Below, in pieces: positions 1-7,716 of a DNA stretch of 11,470 nucleotides. The notes under the pieces are model-generated. The model saw only the letters and a list, made by a program, of their open reading frames with translations, was not told the DNA's origin and did no database searches. The number at the start of each line of letters is the position of its first letter. The stretch's first letter is position 1. The stretch is from DASWIV01 sp036397475 (GTDB lineage: Bacteria > JAJVIF01 > JAPKYR01). The DNA lies in contig DASWIV010000241.1 of assembly GCA_036397475.1 (NCBI GenBank), positions 1 to 11,470 of the forward strand, written 5' to 3'. A program made the translations under genes and the position numbers.

Positions 1-3000
1 CTCTATATAGATCCTGACGTGATTGTCATTATCGTACGAGAGCTGAAAATCACTCAATCCCACCTCGCGGCGTAGATATTTTGTAATGAAGGACGCGGCG
101 AACGGAATGGCAACAGTTGAGAAGTCGATGCTGTCAAATCCCGATGTTCCTCCGGTGCTGTCGCCCAGAAGTGTTCCGCCCACTGTCCTGAAGAGGAAAT
201 CTTCGTACGCCAGAGCGGCGATTATCTGGTCCTGGGGAAGATCCGGATCGGATGTCAGTTGGACACTGTCAATTATATTGTTCATGCGGCTGTCAATCCT
301 GGCATTGACCGCAAGCTCCTCTCCATAGAATCCCGGACTTCGCACGTTACGAATAATCGTGCGGGCACCTGCCTTGACGATAGGATTGAATGGCTCGAGC
401 TGAGTAAACCTCAGTTCAACCGGCTCTGTCAGCGTGAAGTGGTTTCCGAACAGGTCCAGCCATCCGCTGGGCGCGGAAATTCCGCCGAGAAAGTACGGGT
501 TCACATCGCTTCCCATGAGGATTATATTTCCATCGGTGAAATCGAAAGAGAACAAATTACCGTTCAGGACCCTGAATGTGCCGCCTATGTAGACCCCGAA
601 GTCGAAATCTACAAACGGGTAGGTCCGGTCGGAACCCCCTTTCGGGAGTTCCGGTAGTTTTGAAAGGTCCAGGTTCCCTGAAACAAGTTCGAGTGCGCCG
701 GCGATTTGAAAACCCTTATCGGTAAGGAAAAGTCCGGGTGGGCCGCCCATGGATGATCGCGCAAGTTTGACCGAATACCCGGACCCGGAGAACGTGATCG
801 GCTCATTTTCAGGAAGGGATAAAGAGAGCAGGGGTCGCGCAATTACGGTTTCCACAGTAGGGGAATCGCCGTTTGCTTCATCATTTACAGTTGTGACAGG
901 TTGTACCTGAGGTCCTAACGCAGGGAGGAGAATATTTTTAAGCGATGACTGGACGAAACCCATATCGAGTTCGCCTTCAAGTTCGACTCGCCAGTCGGGA
1001 CCATGGAAATACAGATTGCCACGTTCAGCTATCAGGGAATCTTCAGTACCGGATAACTGTCCGGATAATCCGTTTGCCAGGACCAGATCGCCGAGCCTGA
1101 TATCAGTGACGTTGATGTTCAAATCACCAGTAATTGTCGGCTCGATCAATTTTCCGCCAATGTTTAATTCAAACGGTCCGAATCCTCCGGACCATGATAA
1201 CCCCTGTGCAAAAAGCCCCGGGGGGATATCCGGGCTATATCCTGAATCGCTCCAGATCCTGATGTTGTGGCGATAATTCACCGCAAGCTCCATGATCCGG
1301 TTCATAGCTTCAATTGGCGGATTGATCGGTTCCTTATTCAGGAATTGAATGATGAAGGGGACATCCTCGGTGTGAATGAAAGGAAACTGTCCTTCGGCGT
1401 GGACGGATTCATCGCCATTGGTTATCTCGATGTTCGATATCTCAAGGATATTGCTGTCCGGACGCTGCATCGCGGAAAGATGGATGTCCCCGATATTGAA
1501 GGTATTGCCGGAGGTATTAATGCCGAAAGAGGTAACGTCGAATCGATAGATCACCTTAGGTCCGAGGCCGTCATGAGCAAGTTGAATTACCGCTGATAAA
1601 CTACCGCTGACTGGCGATTCGGTTCCGGTAAATCCGGAAGTGTCCTGAAGGTCGAAATTATCGACGCGAAAAACAAAGTTAGCGTTGGTGAGCGATGGCG
1701 ATGAGAGGTCGATCGAACCCTGTCCGAGTGCGCGGAACCCATCCTTGCCCGTCAGGTCCAGGCTTTCGAACGTCAGGTTAGGCGAATCGAATCCGAAATT
1801 CAGAGTACCCTGATCGAGGGATATTCCAAAAGCTTCGCTTTCGCTCATATTAAGTTGAAATCCTCTTACGGTTGGAGAGCCGATCGTTCCACCGATCGAT
1901 CCTGAGCCGCTGATCTCGCCGGTAAATTTTCCGTATTCCGACAATCCCAGAAATTGAAACGCCTGGTTGAGGCCGCTGTTGCTGATCGCAGCGTTGAGAT
2001 CGATGATACTTTCCCTGAAGGACGCAGCCCGTGTAATTTCACCAGAGATCGACAGTGAGCCGCTCTCTCCAGAATCAAGAATGAGGTCCGTAGTCCAGCG
2101 TTCACCATCGAGCGATTCAAGCCGGGCTGTTACCGCTTTAAGCTGCCATCCCCTGATGGATATCCCATCGCTATGCAACTCAATGTACCCATTAGCTCCA
2201 GCGATCAGGTTTTTGACGCTCAGGTCGATACTGATCGCGCCATCGAGTGCGGGGATTTCAGGAAGCACGGATACGTCGTAGGTCTGGCCTGAAAGGAGTT
2301 CCGTTACACGGCGTACAACCTCGGCGGAATATTCCGTTAGAATGCGCCCTTCATAGAGCGCGGCTCCGGTTGGTTTTGAATTTATTTTTCCGTTGATAGT
2401 CATACCTGCTGATGAAATATCGCGTACGGGAATTGACAGCGACGCTGACAGGGGTTCTTCGCCGGTTGAGAGCAGGTTCGGGCCGATCATTACATTGTCA
2501 TCGGATATCAGAAGTTCTAGCGTGAAAATTCCTCCGGAGGCTGCGTCAGGCGTATAAACAAGGTTTCCATTTATGTCGAGGGAAGTCGCAAATATCTCGT
2601 TGTAAGGCGGATCGAGGAAATTTCCCACATTGATTCCGGCGATCTTAAAATTTCCTGAGGTCAGTGAACTTCCCGCGGATACAGGGAAGGTTAAATCACC
2701 TTCGACAATGCCACCTCCGACCACGCCGGAAATTTCCGACAGTGTAAGAGAATCGCCGGTGAGGTTGATCCTCGTCGCGATTTCCGGGAGCTCCATGGAG
2801 TTTACATAGGCATGCGAAATCACCGCTTCTCCGTCGAGTCCGACACCCGATGAGGCTGAATAGTCAAGATCGCCGGCGAAAGCGAAATTTCCGGCTATAT
2901 ATGGCGAATCGGAAAGTAATATTCCATCGTGGGAACTGACAATTGCGATATCGCCGGTAAATCCCGAATCAAAATTGTATGTGCCGCTTCCTATTGCGGA

Positions 3001-4671
3001 CAATACTGCGCTGGACGCGCTGATCCCGGTTATCGCGACGGAGTCCGTATTTCCCCGGAATGGTAAATTAACATGCAGGCTCCCATATTGTGTATACCCA
3101 TCAAGATATATTCCCCCGGCATCGGCGATACCGTAGTAAACCGGATGCCCGGTTTCATCGTTTTGAAGACTGACCGAGAACGACGCGGTACCGCCTCGCA
3201 TCAGTCCACCTGTGGATTGCGGCGCGACCAGGTATTGCAATTCTTCAACATCGAAGCCGTATCCGGACGCTGTCGCGCTGTAAACCGGGGGGAGGTTATT
3301 GAAGTCGGCAGTTCCGGCGGCTGAAATATTTCCACCAAAGAAATTCAGTAAGGCACTGGCTATGGTCAATTTTTTAGATTCATACCAGCCGTCCAGATCT
3401 TCGACGTTAAAAATTGTTCCATCGTAATTGCAGACGCCATGCACATCGGAAGCTCTGAATCTCAGGTTTTCGGTTTTGCCATTGATCTCAACCGTACCTG
3501 AAAGGTCGAATTGGAGAGGCATGAAAATTAACGGGGGGTACATAATGCCCGCGAGCCATTCATCGATCTTGTCTGCATCTATTCGCAAATTGTAAGAGGT
3601 ATCCCCGAAATCCCCGAGACGTCCGCTGATATTTATATCAGCCGGTCCCACGCGACCATCAATCCCCGAAGTAAAGAGAGATTTACCGGAGAAATGAAGG
3701 GGTCCGGCAAGATCGGAAGCGAACGCTGAATAATCTTCATAGCTGATGGTTCCGTTATTTAATTCCCCGATGCCTGCCAGGCTCCATCCGTCCTCTCCCG
3801 CCGATTGTCCTATTAGAATCGTGGCAGATGTGTTTGAGGTCCCGGTGATGTGATTGAAATTGTATTCCTGCAGCCATTCTGACAGAAGCGACAGGTCAAG
3901 TTCCGGAGCACTTGTTGAAATTTTCATTTCATAAGTTTCAGGATTGTACTCGCCCGTGATGGAAATCCCCGATTCTGTCACATTAATGCCGCCAAGGATC
4001 CCATCGAGCGTAATTCCCATCGACGAATTATTTGTAAGTTTCAATTCGCTCTCGAAATTTTTTATCCAGCAATTTCTTAGCCCGACTCCGTCAGCCAACT
4101 CCCCACCTAGCCATTCAAACTTTCCGTTCCGCATTGTAACGGTGAGAATTCCGGGGAAGTCATACGGTTCCCCCTCACCCGGCTCGAAAAGGGTGCCGGT
4201 GTTCCACTTTCCCTCTTCCCGTCCCAGGTTGATGACCGGATTTTCAATTTCGACCGCGGTGACCGCCTGGACAGGGTCCATTCCACGCAGCATTATGGCG
4301 AAAACCGACGACCGGATGCGAATTGATGTGCAGGTGAAGAAGGTGCTGTCCTGGGTTATATCGGTGAGTTTTATTCCGGTGATGTCGAAATCGTTCAGGC
4401 CGGAAACCCTGGTTCCTTCGTACTCGAACTTCAATCCGTAGAATTCCTCCATGCTCCATGCGAGGGAATCGAGCATTGCAGGGGCGTAGGCCTGGAGCAG
4501 CTGCCTGTGAAGGAAAATAGCCAGCGATACGATAAGCAGGAAAATTGACAGGAGTGTCAGAAGAAGCCTGCCGAGATGGAATTTTGATCTTTTCTCAGAG
4601 GGAGCACCTTTTGACTTATCCGGGACAGCACTTTTTTTATGATCTGGCGGGGACATTAAATTTTCGGTCAT
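1..4671 (-). CDS. tamB: TamB/AsmA-like inner-membrane-anchored envelope protein, 3' end cut by window edge
   Basis: The frame is open from an ATG at 4671-4669 to the left edge: 1557 codons with no stop, and the stop lies outside. Residues 1-32 are polar and basic, followed by one membrane helix at about 33-54, as in TamB and AsmA anchors. The rest is almost entirely short alternating beta strands with Gly, Ser, Asn and Asp turns, as expected for the long hydrophobic groove of this family. The C-terminal part matches the TamB (DUF490) domain: a Gly-rich segment around residues 1345-1430 ending with ELRFTQLEPFNP, then SDPDLPQDQI at about 1474, the usual TamB SDP-x-L signature. TamB-family proteins span the periplasm and are implicated in phospholipid transport to the outer membrane and in outer-membrane protein assembly. 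E. coli TamB has about 1260 residues, so this one is long. The gene starts 10 nt after the MCE gene stop. No good Shine-Dalgarno is visible, so translation may be coupled. A second in-frame ATG at 4656 is a possible start. Confidence 0.9.
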   Translation of the reverse strand, partial: MTENLMSPPDHKKSAVPDKSKGAPSEKRSKFHLGRLLLTLLSIFLLIVSLAIFLHRQLLQAYAPAMLDSLAWSMEEFYGLKFEYEGTRVSGLNDFDITGIKLTDITQDSTFFTCTSIRIRSSVFAIMLRGMDPVQAVTAVEIENPVINLGREEGKWNTGTLFEPGEGEPYDFPGILTVTMRNGKFEWLGGELADGVGLRNCWIKNFESELKLTNNSSMGITLDGILGGINVTESGISITGEYNPETYEMKISTSAPELDLSLLSEWLQEYNFNHITGTSNTSATILIGQSAGEDGWSLAGIGELNNGTISYEDYSAFASDLAGPLHFSGKSLFTSGIDGRVGPADINISGRLGDFGDTSYNLRIDADKIDEWLAGIMYPPLIFMPLQFDLSGTVEINGKTENLRFRASDVHGVCNYDGTIFNVEDLDGWYESKKLTIASALLNFFGGNISAAGTADFNNLPPVYSATASGYGFDVEELQYLVAPQSTGGLMRGGTASFSVSLQNDETGHPVYYGIADAGGIYLDGYTQYGSLHVNLPFRGNTDSVAITGISASSAVLSAIGSGTYNFDSGFTGDIAIVSSHDGILLSDSPYIAGNFAFAGDLDYSASSGVGLDGEAVISHAYVNSMELPEIATRINLTGDSLTLSEISGVVGGGIVEGDLTFPVSAGSSLTSGNFKIAGINVGNFLDPPYNEIFATSLDINGNLVYTPDAASGGIFTLELLISDDNVMIGPNLLSTGEEPLSASLSIPVRDISSAGMTINGKINSKPTGAALYEGRILTEYSAEVVRRVTELLSGQTYDVSVLPEIPALDGAISIDLSVKNLIAGANGYIELHSDGISIRGWQLKAVTARLESLDGERWTTDLILDSGESGSLSISGEITRAASFRESIIDLNAAISNSGLNQAFQFLGLSEYGKFTGEISGSGSIGGTIGSPTVRGFQLNMSESEAFGISLDQGTLNFGFDSPNLTFESLDLTGKDGFRALGQGSIDLSSPSLTNANFVFRVDNFDLQDTSGFTGTESPVSGSLSAVIQLAHDGLGPKVIYRFDVTSFGINTSGNTFNIGDIHLSAMQRPDSNILEISNIEITNGDESVHAEGQFPFIHTEDVPFIIQFLNKEPINPPIEAMNRIMELAVNYRHNIRIWSDSGYSPDIPPGLFAQGLSWSGGFGPFELNIGGKLIEPTITGDLNINVTDIRLGDLVLANGLSGQLSGTEDSLIAERGNLYFHGPDWRVELEGELDMGFVQSSLKNILLPALGPQVQPVTTVNDEANGDSPTVETVIARPLLSLSLPENEPITFSGSGYSVKLARSSMGGPPGLFLTDKGFQIAGALELVSGNLDLSKLPELPKGGSDRTYPFVDFDFGVYIGGTFRVLNGNLFSFDFTDGNIILMGSDVNPYFLGGISAPSGWLDLFGNHFTLTEPVELRFTQLEPFNPIVKAGARTIIRNVRSPGFYGEELAVNARIDSRMNNIIDSVQLTSDPDLPQDQIIAALAYEDFLFRTVGGTLLGDSTGGTSGFDSIDFSTVAIPFAASFITKYLRREVGLSDFQLSYDNDNHVRIYIE

Positions 4672-4681
4672 TTACCATACG

Positions 4682-6283
4682 TTAGAAGTGGTACTGGAAT
4701 CCGAAGTTCACTTCGTCCTCTTCCAGGAAGTCTTCCACGCCAATAAGCAGATCGAGTTCGGGAAGTACCGCATACCCGCCGTATACATCCCATGTAAGAT
4801 TATTAGGATCGTAAAGATCGGTCATAAAGCTTACAGCATCGCTGCGCCAATCGAGCCCGACGCCGAGCTTGCCACGATAGATGCCAGCCCTGGATGATGT
4901 GGAATGGTCGAGTTTGTATCCGATCTGTAGATTAGCTCTTTCAGTCTGGCCGATATCCGATATGCCGGCCTTGAAGAAATATTCGCTCGTATCGGTGCCA
5001 ACCCAGAAATCGAAATCACCGCGCGCCTCATCGGCTGCCTCATTGTAACGCAGCGTGAAATCGGCTCCTGTTTCAATTCCCCCGAATTCAGAGAGGCTGT
5101 CCGAGGCGCTGCCAATGGCTTCATTCAGGGTTTCCATCGTGTCGCGGGCTTCCTGGATCGCAGCCCTGGTTTCATGTATGGAACCGGTGATATCGTCACG
5201 AAGTTCGTCGTCCGATGAATACACCTGGATGTCCTCAAGGATAGCGGCGAGAGTTTCGGAAGAGTCGGTGAGGTTCTGGATCAGGTCTTTTACGTTCTGG
5301 TTCAGCTCGGGATCGTCATATTTCTCCAGGCCTTCCACAAGATCTTTCGCTGTGTCTGTCATTGACTCGACATTCTGGAGTGTGGCGAGTATGTATGGGC
5401 TGGATTCCTGGACAGTTGAGTCGAGATTCGCGGTAAGATTGCGTATGTTGTTTGCAATCGATGTCACCTCAGCCATTAACGAATCGATATTTTCAGTGAT
5501 TTTCTCAGTATCGAGAAGCAGGTTTACCTTGATCAGAACCGCATTGAGGTTGTCCATTATTTCCCCGGCCTGTGCGGTAACGTTCTCGAGAGCCACTGCC
5601 GCCTGGGGGACGATGTCTTCGGGACCGGCTTCACGTATTCCTGTCACGTGATCGTTCGGTTTCAAAGGGTAGTAGATTATCAGGCCGGACTGGGACTGGG
5701 CATCGGGCTGGTACTGCGCAAATGCAAGCTGCTCGGAGATCAGGAGGTCTGGATCGGTTATTTTTACATCGGCACGGTCATTGTAGTTGTCACGATTGTT
5801 TACCTGGACAATTTCACCAACCGTAGTGACCTCTCCGGAAATGCTGTTTTTCAGATAAACAGGTCCGCCGGCGATGCATGAACCTTTGGGAACCTCGAGA
5901 GGATACAGGCCACCCTCGATGGGGCCGAGAAGCCTTCCGGATCGCAACTCCGTTATTGTGATGAGGAAAGTGCCGAAGATACTTTCACGGCTGATGGAGA
6001 AATTAGCGTGTTCGTGAATGACATGATTCCGCTTTATATAGATTTTAACGGTAACGTTACCGGAACTGTCGTTTACCATTTCCTCGACTTCACCGACAGG
6101 ATTTCCGTTGAGCTGGACATCCGCTCCGGGATTAAGACCCTTGACGCTTTCGAAGCTGACAGTGAGATAATATCCGCCTGGCGGAGTGATAGAAAGAAGT
6201 CCCAGCCCCTTCAACAGGACAACCATAACCGCTGAAATAATGATAGCGGTAAACCCGACTTTTGCCGCAGCAGAAATCTTCAT
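4682..6283 (-). CDS. MCE-family (MlaD-like) lipid-transport protein with C-terminal outer-membrane-like beta domain
   Basis: The protein has 533 residues. An N-terminal membrane helix spans about 8-30. An MCE domain follows at about 37-115, with the typical pattern VKGLNPGADVQLNGNPVGEV and then SIFGTFLITI. An unusual 85-100 residue segment rich in Asn, Asp and Gln follows. At about 212-225 the sequence enters a long helical region (about 225-400) of polar heptad-like repeats, as in MCE proteins that form tubes or needles. Residues about 404-533 form roughly nine amphipathic beta strands ending in NFGFQYHF, with a C-terminal Phe and alternating aromatics resembling a BAM beta-signal. MCE proteins carry lipids between membranes. 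Similar beta tails occur, as I recall, on some deltaproteobacterial MCE proteins. The ATG has GGAG 10 nt upstream. TamB follows 10 nt downstream, so the two are probably co-transcribed. No MlaE or MlaF gene is in the window. The MCE assignment is firm; the beta-barrel reading of the tail is inference. Confidence 0.88.
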   Translation of the reverse strand: MKISAAAKVGFTAIIISAVMVVLLKGLGLLSITPPGGYYLTVSFESVKGLNPGADVQLNGNPVGEVEEMVNDSSGNVTVKIYIKRNHVIHEHANFSISRESIFGTFLITITELRSGRLLGPIEGGLYPLEVPKGSCIAGGPVYLKNSISGEVTTVGEIVQVNNRDNYNDRADVKITDPDLLISEQLAFAQYQPDAQSQSGLIIYYPLKPNDHVTGIREAGPEDIVPQAAVALENVTAQAGEIMDNLNAVLIKVNLLLDTEKITENIDSLMAEVTSIANNIRNLTANLDSTVQESSPYILATLQNVESMTDTAKDLVEGLEKYDDPELNQNVKDLIQNLTDSSETLAAILEDIQVYSSDDELRDDITGSIHETRAAIQEARDTMETLNEAIGSASDSLSEFGGIETGADFTLRYNEAADEARGDFDFWVGTDTSEYFFKAGISDIGQTERANLQIGYKLDHSTSSRAGIYRGKLGVGLDWRSDAVSFMTDLYDPNNLTWDVYGGYAVLPELDLLIGVEDFLEEDEVNFGFQYHF

Positions 6284-6434
6284 TTAAACGTAGCTCCAGA
6301 TGGTACGTGATTATAACCGATTTAAATCGATTAAGGGGAGAGTGCGATGGTATAGGGGGAAAAAATACTTAATTGCAAATTTATCCGGGTTGTGAGGGAA
6401 GCGACAAGTGTTTCGCCAGGGATGGAGCCGATGA
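6284..6434 (-). promoter_or_regulatory. Candidate promoter region of the MCE-tamB operon with a 12-bp palindrome
   Basis: This 151-nt gap separates the lipoprotein gene from the MCE gene. On the minus strand a perfect TATAAT lies at 6315-6310. The -35 position at 17-nt spacing (6338-6333, CCCCTT) is a poor match, so the promoter may need an activator or a different sigma factor. The perfect palindrome cgatttaaatcg (6318-6329) sits in the -35/-10 spacer, which is typical of a repressor site. GGAG at 6297-6294 is the ribosome binding site for the MCE gene. Confidence 0.4.
6318..6329. repeat. Perfect 12-bp palindrome, candidate operator
   Basis: The sequence cgatttaaatcg is its own reverse complement. 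Beyond one mismatched pair, three more flanking positions also pair (taa/tta). It overlaps the spacer of the candidate MCE promoter and resembles cggtttaaaccg at 10691-10702 upstream of the ycf46 operon (shared pattern CGRTTTAAAYCG). The function is inferred only from position and symmetry. Confidence 0.4.
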
Positions 6435-6444
6435 TCAGGGCTCC
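6424..6444 (-). terminator. Weak hairpin at the 3' end of the lipoprotein gene
   Basis: On the minus strand GGAGCC and GGCTCC form a perfect 6-bp stem around a 9-nt loop. The hairpin overlaps the TGA stop (6437-6435). No T-tract follows directly; the nearest run of T is about 60 nt further on. It is therefore at best a weak terminator or a 3'-end stabilising structure, and read-through into the MCE gene is possible. Confidence 0.2.
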
Positions 6445-7034
6445 GGTACTTCGGGCTCATAAAATTTCAAACCGTGGGTCCAGTGCCAGAATTCTTCGTA
6501 CCGTTCATCATCCGGATAAGTAATTCTACCGTCGCGCCAGCAGACTTCGATAGTGTTTCCGTAATGGAAAACGGTAATGGCGAAGGTGTATTGCTCTTCT
6601 CCTGATTCATCGACAGGCGTCATGTGGAAAACGCGGAGAGTGCCCGATTTTGTCATGACGCCGTTCCATTCGACAGGAATATCGCGTTCTTCGGAGAACT
6701 CGAAGTTATATGTTCTGTCAGCGCCGTAAAAATTCAGGCTGAGCTCATCGTAGAGCGGACTGGTGGTGATATGTTGTTCGCCCTCAACGCCGCTGATGAG
6801 CAGGCGCCGGTACGGTCCCTCGATCTCGGATCTGGTGCGTGGGAAAATTAGAGTGTAGTTCCCGGTGTTAATGGGAGCTTCCTGCCCTTTTGTGGTTTCG
6901 GAGACGACATTGCGGCGGGGAGTGAAGCGAAATCCCGCTCCGGGATAATCGAATCCCACCCGTTCCGGAGTGGGTCCGGCTGCGCAGGCTGTCAATAGCA
7001 ATACTAATACAAGTGTAAAGCGGGAAAGATTCAT
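6435..7034 (-). CDS. Predicted lipoprotein of unknown function
   Basis: The 199-residue protein begins with a short signal peptide (MNLSR, then a Leu/Val-rich stretch) ending in the lipobox LTAC, with the lipidated Cys at residue 17. Position +2 is Ala, so outer-membrane sorting is likely. The mature part is mostly beta-like and aromatic-rich. It includes YTLIFPRT (60-67), YNFEFSEERDIPVEWNG (109-125), YTFAITVFHYG (149-159) and VCWRDGR (164-170), and ends in a Trp/His segment (FWHWTHG) and a Pro/Glu tail. I do not recognise the family. It starts 5 nt after the DUF2997 stop and has only a weak ribosome binding site, so it appears to be the last gene of the ycf46 operon and may be translationally coupled. 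It could be the outer-membrane end of that system or of the MCE-TamB pair downstream. The gene call is firm; the function is unknown. Confidence 0.85.
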   Translation of the reverse strand: MNLSRFTLVLVLLLTACAAGPTPERVGFDYPGAGFRFTPRRNVVSETTKGQEAPINTGNYTLIFPRTRSEIEGPYRRLLISGVEGEQHITTSPLYDELSLNFYGADRTYNFEFSEERDIPVEWNGVMTKSGTLRVFHMTPVDESGEEQYTFAITVFHYGNTIEVCWRDGRITYPDDERYEEFWHWTHGLKFYEPEVPEP

Positions 7035-7039
7035 TCCGG

Positions 7040-7243
7040 TTATTTCTTGATCTTTGTGTCGACTGTGTCGGTTACCTTGTAATATTCGTCGGTGTGCTGA
7101 ATGGTGCTGATCCCATTTTCGTCGATAAGTTGTTTCAGTTTATGAAGGGGAATGTCGCACGCCTGGCCGGAGAATCCCCTGGCAGTAATTTTGATCTCGC
7201 CATTCTTACTGATTCGAATTTCGAATTCTTCCTTTATCGCCAT
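7040..7243 (-). CDS. DUF2997-like small protein
   Basis: The protein has 67 residues. Its core, FEIRISKNGEIKITARGFSG followed by QAC (residues 7-29), matches the DUF2997 pattern as I know it: a beta hairpin with a conserved N/D-G-E turn, then G-F/V-x-G-x-x-C, a short helix (about 32-43) and a closing EYYK segment (53-56). DUF2997 proteins are very small, have no assigned biochemical role, and often lie next to DUF1257 (Ycf35) genes, as here. The ATG overlaps the end of the DUF1257 gene by 10 nt, so the two are almost certainly translated together, which points to a complex. The single conserved Cys (29) could be functional, but that is only a guess. There is no signal peptide or membrane helix, so it should be cytoplasmic. 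Confidence 0.8.
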   Translation of the reverse strand: MAIKEEFEIRISKNGEIKITARGFSGQACDIPLHKLKQLIDENGISTIQHTDEYYKVTDTVDTKIKK

Positions 7244-7632
7244 CGACGCACCACCAGCCTGACTGTTTCGTCCGTTTCCTCAGTTTCCTCGACCACCTCG
7301 TAGCCTTCGGATTTCAGGCGATTTACAAGCTGGACATAGCCATACTGTTTCTGAACCTGTTCCTGGAAATCATTAAGCTCGAGTCCTTCTTTTTCACGCA
7401 ATTCTTCCTCATCGACAAGGAGTTCGATCTTTCCTTCCTGTGTTGTGCGGATCCCGATTCTAAGCCCGGATTCGTTAACCAGGACATGATCGACAACCTG
7501 AGACTGTTTTTTGCATAAAAGGCTGTTCGTGCCATGCACGATCTCAAAGCCGATCAATCCCAGGGCCAGCAACGCGGTCGGGACTTCCATCATCGGGATC
7601 GGAATCGGGGGCATGAAAAATGCTCCACTCAT
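7234..7632 (-). CDS. ycf35: DUF1257 / Ycf35-like protein with an atypical N-terminus
   Basis: The protein has 132 residues. The C-terminal half fits DUF1257, the family of plastid and cyanobacterial Ycf35: LRIGIR (57-62), an acidic segment with LLVDEEEL (71-78), NDFQEQVQKQYGYVQLVNRL (87-106), then GYEVVEE and the closing RLVVRRW (125-131). Family members end in a nearly identical RLVV-R-W. The N-terminus differs: instead of the usual MSHF-type strand there is a Met/Pro-rich hydrophobic stretch (MSGAFFMPPIPIPMM), then LLALGLIGFEIV, which can be aligned to the family's LGFEV segment. The start is well fixed by AGGGAGG 7 nt upstream. Function in the family is unknown. Co-occurrence with Ycf46 and DUF2997 argues for a shared complex. 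It overlaps the DUF2997 gene by 10 nt. The family call is good; the symbol is by homology only. Confidence 0.78.
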   Translation of the reverse strand: MSGAFFMPPIPIPMMEVPTALLALGLIGFEIVHGTNSLLCKKQSQVVDHVLVNESGLRIGIRTTQEGKIELLVDEEELREKEGLELNDFQEQVQKQYGYVQLVNRLKSEGYEVVEETEETDETVRLVVRRWR

Positions 7633-7639
7633 ATGGTGG

Positions 7640-7646
7640 CCTCCCT
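7640..7646 (-). promoter_or_regulatory. Strong ribosome binding site of the DUF1257 gene
   Basis: The minus strand reads AGGGAGG, 7 nt before the ATG at 7632. This is the strongest Shine-Dalgarno in the window; the other genes of the operon have weak or no clear site. It suggests that the DUF1257-DUF2997 pair is made at a higher level than the other components. Confidence 0.75.
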
Positions 7647-7668
7647 CTAATTGATTTTATTTATTATC

Positions 7669-7696
7669 GGTATTTTAAATTTACTTTAAAAATACC
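7669..7696 (-). promoter_or_regulatory. AT-rich hairpin between the membrane-protein and DUF1257 genes
   Basis: On the minus strand GGTATTTT and AAAATACC form a perfect 8-bp stem. With one bulged T the stem extends to 11 bp closing a GTAAA loop. It lies 20 nt past the TAG stop of the upstream gene and 36 nt before the DUF1257 ATG. No T-tract follows, so it is not a classical terminator. It could stabilise or separate transcript segments. The same stretch also contains -10-like hexamers (TAAAAT, GATAAT), so a secondary promoter is possible. Confidence 0.45.
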
Positions 7697-7716
7697 AATT
7701 CGTCCAGTGTTAAGCA

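Noticed and set aside
3944..4441. Plus-strand open frame of 165 codons inside tamB
   Set aside because: It is antisense to the TamB N-terminal region and has a Ser/Pro-rich product without recognisable structure or ribosome binding site.
5055..5651. Plus-strand open frame of 198 codons inside the MCE gene
   Set aside because: It is antisense to the helical region of a well-supported gene. Its product is Ser/Arg-rich with no domain pattern, and the frame is a by-product of codon bias on the other strand.
6424..6444. Strong intrinsic terminator separating the two leftward operons
   Set aside because: The 6-bp stem is not followed by a T-tract, so it is listed only as a weak hairpin. The two blocks may be partly co-transcribed.
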